From an uncultured Oscillospiraceae bacterium (GTDB lineage: Bacteria; Bacillota; Clostridia; Oscillospirales; Acutalibacteraceae): 10,839 nucleotides of DNA. Below are positions 6,143 to 10,839 of the stretch, piece by piece. Below the pieces are notes generated by a model. The model had not been told where the DNA came from, ran no database searches, and worked only from the letters and a program-made list of their open reading frames with translations. Location: contig URYV01000042.1 in NCBI GenBank assembly GCA_900552285.1, positions 1 through 10,839 on the forward strand, written 5' to 3'. Made by a program: the position numbers and the translations under genes. How positions within the stretch are numbered: position 1 is the first letter of the stretch; every line of letters begins with the position of its first letter.

Positions 6143-7206
6143 GCAGATTATTTTCAAAAAAATATGAGGGGCTGACGCCTTACACCCCCGGAGAACAGCC
6201 CAAGGACCAAAAATATATAAAGCTTAATACCAACGAATCGCCCTTTCCGCCGTCGAAAAAGGTGCTTGAGGCGGTGGCCGGCGAGGTTGGCAGCCTTATG
6301 CTGTATTCCGACCCCGAGTGCCTTAACGTCAGAAAGGCTCTTGCCGAAAAATACGGCGTCGGCGTCGAAAACACGATCGTCACAAACGGCTCGGACGAGG
6401 TGCTGAATTTTGCTTTTATGGCCTTTGCCGACGGGGAACGACCGCTGATTTTTCCCGATATAACCTACGGTTTTTACCCCGTCTTTGCCGAGCTTAACGG
6501 AATTCCATACACCGAAATTCCCCTTAAAGAGGATTTTTCCATAGACAAGAACGACTATATCGGCAAAAATGAAACGGCGGTTATCGCAAATCCCAATGCG
6601 CCCACGGGGCTTTTCATGCCGCTTTACGACATTGAGGAAATTGTTGCGTCAAACAGCGGCCGAGTTGTTATTGTGGACGAGGCCTATGTGGATTTCGGCG
6701 GGCAGTCGGCGGTGGGACTTATAAAGAAATACGACAATCTTCTTGTGACGGGAACCTTTTCCAAATCGAGAAGCATGGCCGGGGCAAGGCTCGGTTTCGG
6801 TTTTGCCTGCGAGGCTCTCATTTCCGACCTTAACACCATTCGCTTTTCCACAAATCCCTATAATGTCAACCGAATGACCTGTGCCGCGGGGGCTGCCGCC
6901 CTTTCAGAGCAGGAATATTATGACGAAAACGCAAAAAAAATAATTGAAAACCGTGAATTTACAAAATCGGAACTTGAAAAGCTGGGCTTTGAAACCACCG
7001 AGTCAAAGGCAAATTTTATATTTGCAAAAAGCGAAAAAATCTCGGGACAAAGGCTTTATGAGAGGCTTAAGGAAAAGGGTGTGCTTGTGCGGCATTTCGC
7101 AAACGGGCGAATTTCCGATTATAACCGCATAACCGTCGGAACCCTTGACCAAATGAAAATCCTTTTGGAAAAAATCGGCGAGATATTAAAGGAGGAAGAA
7201 AAGTGA
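6139..7206 (+). CDS. hisC: Histidinol-phosphate aminotransferase HisC
   Basis: HisC transfers an amino group from glutamate to imidazole-acetol phosphate, giving L-histidinol phosphate. The 355-residue protein is a fold-type I, PLP-dependent aminotransferase of standard length. It shows LNTNESPFPPS (29-39), the cofactor-contacting NPNAPTG (151-157), VDEAYVDF (179-186) with Asp180 and Tyr183, the Schiff-base lysine Lys209 in TFSKSRSMAGARLGF (206-220), and Arg217. The C-terminal small domain ends with RISDYNRITVGT. Start: ATG at 6139, sharing ATGA with the hisD stop; GAGGGA (6128-6133) is the ribosome-binding site. HisC-like enzymes can also act on aromatic amino acids, but the operon position fixes the main role. 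Confidence 0.95.
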   Translation: MSRLFSKKYEGLTPYTPGEQPKDQKYIKLNTNESPFPPSKKVLEAVAGEVGSLMLYSDPECLNVRKALAEKYGVGVENTIVTNGSDEVLNFAFMAFADGERPLIFPDITYGFYPVFAELNGIPYTEIPLKEDFSIDKNDYIGKNETAVIANPNAPTGLFMPLYDIEEIVASNSGRVVIVDEAYVDFGGQSAVGLIKKYDNLLVTGTFSKSRSMAGARLGFGFACEALISDLNTIRFSTNPYNVNRMTCAAGAAALSEQEYYDENAKKIIENREFTKSELEKLGFETTESKANFIFAKSEKISGQRLYERLKEKGVLVRHFANGRISDYNRITVGTLDQMKILLEKIGEILKEEEK

Positions 7207-7790
7207 GAAGGGCGGAAATAAAAAGAACCACAAACGAGACCGACATTTATCTTGAACTTAATATTGACGGAAGCGGCAAAAGCGACATCGACACGGGCTG
7301 CGGATTTCTCGACCATATGCTGACTCTTTTTGCCCGCCACGGACGGTTTGATTTGACCGTTAAGTGCAAGGGCGATACCTACGTCGATTATCATCACACC
7401 ACCGAGGACATTGCGATTTGTCTCGGCAAGGCTTTTTCCGACGCGCTGGGCGACAAAAAGGGCGTTGTGCGCTACGGAAACATTGTTCTCCCTATGGACG
7501 AAAGCCTGATTCTGTCGGCGGTCGACCTTTCGGGAAGAGGGGGATTTTACGGCGAGCTCGGCATTCCGACCCAAAAGGTGGGCGATTTCGACACCGAGCT
7601 TTGCGGCGAGTTTTTTATCGCTCTGGCAAACAACGGCGGCATGACCCTTCACATAAGAAAAATTACCGGTGCGAATTCTCACCACATTATCGAAGGCGCC
7701 TTCAAAGCGTCGGCCCGAGCGCTTAAAGAGGCCGTAAGCCTTGATGAAAAATTTTTGAACGAAATTCCCTCCACAAAAGGACTGTTGTAA
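7203..7790 (+). CDS. hisB: Imidazoleglycerol-phosphate dehydratase HisB (monofunctional)
   Basis: HisB removes water from imidazole-glycerol phosphate to give imidazole-acetol phosphate. The 195-residue protein is the monofunctional dehydratase, without the N-terminal phosphatase domain of enterobacterial HisB. The two-fold internal repeat and manganese-binding His/Glu motifs are present: LDHMLTLFARHG (36-47), DYHHTTEDIAICLGKA (62-77), a histidine at 150 in MTLHIRK, and GANSHHIIEGAFKA (156-169). Start: GTG at 7203 in a GTGA overlap with the hisC stop, with a strong AAAGGAGG ending at 7194. No in-frame ATG makes a better start. The stop directly abuts hisH (TAAATG). Confidence 0.96.
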   Translation: MRRAEIKRTTNETDIYLELNIDGSGKSDIDTGCGFLDHMLTLFARHGRFDLTVKCKGDTYVDYHHTTEDIAICLGKAFSDALGDKKGVVRYGNIVLPMDESLILSAVDLSGRGGFYGELGIPTQKVGDFDTELCGEFFIALANNGGMTLHIRKITGANSHHIIEGAFKASARALKEAVSLDEKFLNEIPSTKGLL

Positions 7791-8405
7791 ATGATTGCGA
7801 TAATAGATTACGGCGTGGGAAATCTTTTTTCTCTTTTGTCCTCTCTTGAATTTATCGGGGCAAAGGCCGTTATTACCGACGACGCCGACGTCATTGGTTC
7901 GGCGGACAAGCTGTTTTTGCCGGGGGTGGGAGCCTTCGGCGACGCCATGGAAAAGCTTAAAAAAAGCGGCCTTGACAAAACGCTTCTTGCGGCGGCCGAC
8001 AGGGGAACCGACATTATGGGAATCTGTCTCGGAATGCAGCTGCTTTTTGAAAAAAGCTATGAATACGGCGAGCATGACGGGCTCGGACTTTTAAAGGGCG
8101 AGGTCGTTCCCATGGAAGGGAACATTCCGTCGGCACTTAAAATTCCCCACATCGGTTGGAACGCGCTTAACATAAAAAAGCCACACAGGCTTTTCGGCGG
8201 CATAAAAAACGGAGACTGCGTTTATTTTGTTCATTCCTACTATGCCGAAAATTGCGAAAGCAGTCTTATAGCGACCTGCGAATACGGACGGGAACTTACC
8301 GCCGCCGTTGCGGTGGGAAATGTTATGGGCTGTCAGTTTCATCCCGAAAAAAGCGGAGACGCGGGACTGGAAATACTTAAGGCCTTTTGCGAGGTGGAAA
8401 AATGA
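7791..8405 (+). CDS. hisH: Imidazole glycerol phosphate synthase, glutaminase subunit HisH
   Basis: HisH hydrolyses glutamine and passes ammonia through a channel to HisF, with which it forms the IGP synthase. The 204-residue protein is a class I (triad) glutamine amidotransferase. The nucleophile is Cys79 in GICLGMQL (77-84); the other triad members are His184 and Glu186 in CQFHPEKS (181-188). DYGVGNL (6-12), LPGVGAFGDAM (43-53) and IPHIGWN (118-124) are also typical. It starts one base after the hisB stop, with AAAAGGA at 7775-7781. Its stop overlaps hisA by four bases. hisH and hisF are split by hisA, the usual H-A-F order. Confidence 0.96.
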   Translation: MIAIIDYGVGNLFSLLSSLEFIGAKAVITDDADVIGSADKLFLPGVGAFGDAMEKLKKSGLDKTLLAAADRGTDIMGICLGMQLLFEKSYEYGEHDGLGLLKGEVVPMEGNIPSALKIPHIGWNALNIKKPHRLFGGIKNGDCVYFVHSYYAENCESSLIATCEYGRELTAAVAVGNVMGCQFHPEKSGDAGLEILKAFCEVEK

Positions 8406-9115
8406 TTATACTTCCTGCCATTGATCTTTATGAAAAAAAGGCGGTCAGGCTTCTTAAGGGAGATTATAATAAAATGACCGTTTACAGCGACGACCCGCTG
8501 AGCGTTGCCTCCGATTTTGAAAAATGCGGGGCAAAATATATTCACATGGTCGACCTTGAGGGTGCAAAAAACGGAACCACCCCGAACATTGACGTTGTGG
8601 AGCGGGTGGTAAAAAACACGTCTCTCTTTGTGGAAATCGGCGGAGGGATAAGAAGCATGGACACCGTTTCGGCATATCTGTCGGCGGGGGTCGACCGGGT
8701 TATTCTCGGCACGGCGGCCGTGGAGGACGAGGCTTTTCTTGACGAGGCTCTCGCAAAATACGGTGAAAAAATCGCCGTGGGAGCCGATGTTCGCGACGGC
8801 TTTATAGCAGTCAGGGGCTGGCTCGAAAAATCCGCCGTCACCCTCTCGGATTTTATGGAAAAAATGCAGAAAAAGGGCGTTAAAAACATCATTTGCACCG
8901 ATATTTCAAAGGACGGAGCCATGATGGGAACAAACCGCGCCCTTTACAGAGAGCTTTCGAAAAAATATACCGTCGACATAACCGCCTCGGGAGGGGTCTC
9001 CTCCCTTGACGATGTAAAGGAGCTGTCCGCCATGGGAATTTACGGGGCCATAATCGGCAAGGCTTACTATATCGGCGGCATCGACCTTAAAGAGGCAATC
9101 GAGGTGGCGAAATGA
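8402..9115 (+). CDS. hisA: ProFAR isomerase HisA
   Basis: HisA is a TIM barrel that isomerises the aminoaldose ProFAR to the aminoketose PRFAR through an Amadori rearrangement. The 237-residue protein has the catalytic aspartates Asp8 (LPAIDLYEKKAVRL, 4-17) and Asp129 (GADVRDG, 127-133). Its two phosphate-binding loops are EIGGGIRS (78-85) and ASGGVSS (195-201), and TDISKDGAMMG (166-176) is the family loop. Start: ATG at 8402, sharing ATGA with the hisH stop; GAGGTGG (8391-8397) is the ribosome-binding site. A TTG at 8387 would extend it by five residues but lies before the ribosome-binding site, so it was rejected. No sign was seen of the bifunctional PriA variant, though trpF elsewhere cannot be checked. 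Confidence 0.96.
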   Translation: MIILPAIDLYEKKAVRLLKGDYNKMTVYSDDPLSVASDFEKCGAKYIHMVDLEGAKNGTTPNIDVVERVVKNTSLFVEIGGGIRSMDTVSAYLSAGVDRVILGTAAVEDEAFLDEALAKYGEKIAVGADVRDGFIAVRGWLEKSAVTLSDFMEKMQKKGVKNIICTDISKDGAMMGTNRALYRELSKKYTVDITASGGVSSLDDVKELSAMGIYGAIIGKAYYIGGIDLKEAIEVAK

Positions 9116-9870
9116 TTACAAAAAGAATTATTCCCTGCCTTGACGTCAAAAACGGCCGTGTGGTCAAGGGCGTCAATTTCGAGGGGCTGGCCGACGTTTC
9201 GTCCCCCGTGTCCCTTGGAAAATTTTATTCCGATTCTCTTGCCGACGAGCTTGTTTTTTATGACATAACCGCATCCTCGGAGGGGCGCGCCCTTTTCACC
9301 GACATTCTCACGAAGGTGGCAAAAAACGTGTTTATCCCCCTGACGGTGGGCGGCGGCATAAATTCTCCCGAGGATTTTGACCGGGTGCTCAAATGCGGGG
9401 CCGACAAGGTTTCGGTCAATTCGGGAGCCATAAAAAATCCCGAAATCATATCGGCTGCGGCGCAGAAATACGGCAACCAGTGCGTCGTGCTGTCGGTTGA
9501 TATAAAGCGGGTGGACGGCGTTTTCCGCGTTTTTGCAAAGGGCGGCAGAGAAAACACCGGCATGGAGGCCGTTTCATGGATAAAATCCTGCGTCGAGCGG
9601 GGAGCGGGCGAGGTTGTGGTCAATTCCATCGACACCGACGGCGTAAAAAACGGATTTGACATCGAAATGCTCAAGGCCGTTTGCCGCGCGGTGAACGTTC
9701 CCGTCATCGCCTCGGGCGGAGCGGGAAAAACCGAGCACTTTATCGAGCTTTTCAAGGAAATACCCGACATTGACGCGGCTCTTGCGGCCTCGGTTTTCCA
9801 CTTCGGAGAAATAAAAATAAAGGAGCTTAAAGAGGCTCTTAAAAGACAAAACATAAATGTGAGGTTATGA
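9112..9870 (+). CDS. hisF: Imidazole glycerol phosphate synthase, cyclase subunit HisF
   Basis: HisF uses ammonia from HisH to convert PRFAR to imidazole-glycerol phosphate and the purine precursor AICAR. The 252-residue TIM barrel has normal length. The catalytic aspartates are Asp11 (RIIPCLDVKNGRVVKG, 5-20) and Asp130 (VLSVDIKR, 126-133). FYDITAS (49-55), LTVGGGINS (77-85) and VIASGGAGK are the phosphate-handling loops. VNSIDTDGVKNG replaces the common 'SMDRDGTKNG', a variant that looks tolerable because the DG-KNG frame is kept. Start: ATG at 9112 within ATGA of the hisA stop, preceded by GAGGTGG inside the hisA end. Confidence 0.96.
   Translation: MITKRIIPCLDVKNGRVVKGVNFEGLADVSSPVSLGKFYSDSLADELVFYDITASSEGRALFTDILTKVAKNVFIPLTVGGGINSPEDFDRVLKCGADKVSVNSGAIKNPEIISAAAQKYGNQCVVLSVDIKRVDGVFRVFAKGGRENTGMEAVSWIKSCVERGAGEVVVNSIDTDGVKNGFDIEMLKAVCRAVNVPVIASGGAGKTEHFIELFKEIPDIDAALAASVFHFGEIKIKELKEALKRQNINVRL
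9859..9864 (+). promoter_or_regulatory. Ribosome-binding site that decides the hisIE start
   Basis: TGAGG (9860-9864), inside the last codons of hisF, is the only purine-rich site here. It lies two bases from ATG 9867 and eight bases from ATG 9873. The second spacing is normal for a Firmicute, so 9873 is favoured. The two possible proteins differ only by an N-terminal Met-Lys. Confidence 0.55.
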
Positions 9871-9872
9871 AA

Positions 9873-10520
9873 ATGGCACAGCAGTTTGACCTGAAATTCG
9901 ACAAAGACGGGCTTATTCCCGCCATAGTGGTGGACAGTATCTCCAAAAAGGTGCTGACCCTTGCATACATGAACGAGCAGAGCCTTGAAATTTCTCTTGA
10001 AAAGGGACTGACTTGCTTTTTCAGCCGTTCAAGACAGCAGCTTTGGCTTAAGGGCGAGACCAGCGGAAATTATCAGCACATTGTCTCGATAATCACCGAC
10101 TGCGACCGCGACGCCCTCCTTGTTACGGTGGAAAAGGACGGTCCTGCCTGCCACACCGGCAGCGAGTCCTGCTTTACCGGCAAAATCTATCAAAGCGACA
10201 GTCTGTCCGAGTTCAGCCTCCGCGGGCTTTACGAACTTCTCGAAGGCCGCAAAAAGGACAAGCCCGAGGGCTCCTACACCACCTATCTTTTCGAAAAGGG
10301 TATTGATAAAATCCTCAAAAAGGTTGGCGAGGAGTGCACCGAGGTCATCATCGCCGCCAAAGCCGGCGACAAAAAGGAAACCATCTACGAGCTTGCCGAC
10401 CTTGCCTATCATGCCATGGTCCTCATGGTTGAAATGGGCATCTCGGTGGACGACGTCCACAAAGAGCTTGCTTCAAGGCACATTATAGACCATAAGGTTA
10501 AGCAAGAAAAAATGGTTTAA
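9873..10520 (+). CDS. hisIE: Bifunctional phosphoribosyl-AMP cyclohydrolase / phosphoribosyl-ATP pyrophosphatase HisIE
   Basis: This fused enzyme performs steps two and three: the C-terminal HisE domain releases pyrophosphate from phosphoribosyl-ATP and the N-terminal HisI domain opens the adenine ring. Counting from the ATG at 9873 (215 residues), HisI covers about 1-110, with FFSRSRQQLWLKGETSGN (49-66), the metal-binding DCDRD (76-80) and the zinc cysteines Cys77, Cys93 (PACHTG) and Cys100. HisE covers about 115-205, a MazG-like helical fold with KKVGEECTEVIIAAK (149-163) and ELADLAYHAMVLM (173-185). Two starts are possible: ATG 9867 overlaps the hisF stop, but GAGG (9861-9864) is only two bases before it. 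ATG 9873 has eight-base spacing and is preferred. It is the last gene of the operon. Confidence 0.93.
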   Translation: MAQQFDLKFDKDGLIPAIVVDSISKKVLTLAYMNEQSLEISLEKGLTCFFSRSRQQLWLKGETSGNYQHIVSIITDCDRDALLVTVEKDGPACHTGSESCFTGKIYQSDSLSEFSLRGLYELLEGRKKDKPEGSYTTYLFEKGIDKILKKVGEECTEVIIAAKAGDKKETIYELADLAYHAMVLMVEMGISVDDVHKELASRHIIDHKVKQEKMV

Positions 10521-10563
10521 CAGCCTAAAACGGCGGCTTTTCCGTCCGCTCTCTCCCCTAATC

Positions 10564-10675
10564 GGCCTCGGAATATATAAATATGCCGTCGGCCGCTTAG
10601 TGAAGATTCGGACGAAAAATCCGCACGTTTTAGTGAAAGAAGAAGGCGGTTTTTCCGCCATTTCGTCCTCTCTCC
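10564..10675. repeat. Repeat unit A1 (112 bp)
   Basis: This is the first complete unit. It contains ATAT/ATAT and GCCG/CGGC dyads at its left end, a CGGA/TCCG stem (10609-10612 with 10620-10623) around the conserved core, and a perfect hairpin GGCGG-TTTTT-CCGCC (10645-10659). Its first 55 bases are identical to unit A2 at 10785-10839. Confidence 0.85.
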
Positions 10676-10784
10676 GGACTTGAAATATAGAAATATGTCT
10701 GCGCCTGTTTCGAGAACGCCTGACGAAAAATCTGCGCATTTTAGCAAAGAGGCAGGTATATTTCCTCCGATTGGTTTTCTCTTT
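10676..10784. repeat. Repeat unit B (109 bp, diverged)
   Basis: This unit aligns end to end with A1 but is clearly diverged. Its first 22 bases match A1 at 18 positions, and the core at 10722-10744 is close to A1 10611-10633. The A1 hairpin GGCGG/CCGCC is not kept here (it reads AGGTATATTTCCTCC). It separates the two near-identical A-type units. Confidence 0.75.
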
Positions 10785-10839
10785 GGCCTCGGAATATATA
10801 AATATGCCGTCGGCCGCTTAGTGAAGATTCGGACGAAAA
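10785..10839. repeat. Repeat unit A2 (truncated by the window end)
   Basis: This 55-base segment is a perfect copy of 10564-10618, 221 bases downstream. It runs into the window end, so neither its full length nor the total number of units can be known. Confidence 0.9.

Larger units (their letters stand above)
10521..10839. repeat. Tandem array of ~110-bp non-coding repeats after the his operon
   Basis: No gene is seen in these 319 bases. The stretch is built from a partial unit (10521-10563) and units starting at 10564, 10676 and 10785, each opening with GG.CT.G.AATATA.AAATATG. A second conserved block, GACGAAAAATC.GC.C followed by TTTTAG, lies about 47 bases into each unit (10611 and 10722; partly visible at 10832). 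Units end in a GGCGG-type hairpin and a pyrimidine-rich CTCTC tail. Short dyads (for example GCCG/CGGC) recur. Nothing resembles a CRISPR, insertion sequence or tRNA. No classic intrinsic terminator for the his operon is visible on the + strand, so the hairpins here may end transcription. Confidence 0.85.

Noticed and set aside
7119..8075. Long - strand open frame opposite hisB and hisH
   Set aside because: It spans two convincing his genes on the other strand and has a composition typical of antisense shadows, with no recognisable domain.
10473..10747. Open reading frames on the - strand through the repeat array, with an in-frame reiterated peptide (ADFSS twice, 37 codons apart)
   Set aside because: The peptide repeat follows from the 111-bp spacing of the DNA repeat core. 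The product is Arg-rich with no recognisable fold, no good ribosome-binding site was seen, and the next unit is offset by 110 bp, which breaks the frame. Best read as repeat DNA, not a gene.
10521..10839. CRISPR array
   Set aside because: Units are about 110 bp and diverge over their whole length; there is no 20-40 bp constant repeat with unique spacers and no cas genes.

Overview
The window looks like chromosome from an anaerobic, low-to-mid GC Firmicute of the class Clostridia, most plausibly a gut Ruminococcaceae/Oscillospiraceae relative. The evidence is the holB-ricT gene pair, a tiny clostridial 2[4Fe-4S] ferredoxin, a TrpR-like YerC/HisR regulator, the HisZ plus short-form HisG pair, and a cohesin-like surface protein with a Thr/Pro-rich stalk. 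The family assignments rest on recognised motifs and gene order; no database search was possible. All genes are on the + strand.

Region 1 (1-1329) is housekeeping: the 3' end of holB (DNA polymerase III delta') followed by ricT/yaaT, a PSP1-domain protein with Fe-S-type cysteine motifs. Region 2 (1330-1750) is a short ferredoxin gene with its own extended -10 promoter, a leader that can fold, and a weak terminator. Region 3 (1791-2733) is a single-gene unit: a consensus promoter, a secreted cohesin-like protein ending in a membrane anchor, and a strong terminator.

Region 4 (2763-10520) is one long, tightly packed operon: a TrpR-family regulator (yerC/hisR type), then hisZ-G-D-C-B-H-A-F-IE. 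Almost every junction overlaps or abuts, so translation is probably coupled along the message. The operon encodes every step from PRPP and ATP to histidine except histidinol-phosphate phosphatase, which must be encoded elsewhere. HisZ and short HisG form the first enzyme and HisH and HisF the glutamine amidotransferase/cyclase, while HisI and HisE are fused. The operon starts at a perfect TTGACA-17-TATAAT promoter with an extended -10. No T-box or leader-peptide attenuator fits in the roughly 50-base leader, so the first-gene regulator is the obvious candidate controller.

Region 5 (10521-10839) is non-coding tandem repeat DNA starting at the hisIE stop codon. It consists of a partial unit and then units of 112 and 109 bp, followed by a third unit cut off by the window end. 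The first and third units are identical over 55 bp, while the middle one is clearly diverged. This repeat array is the least explained part of the window.

I found no CRISPR array, insertion sequence, tRNA, rRNA or defence gene. Most of the window is a well-known biosynthetic operon; the items worth a second look are the repeat array, the cohesin-like surface protein and the regulator heading the his operon.
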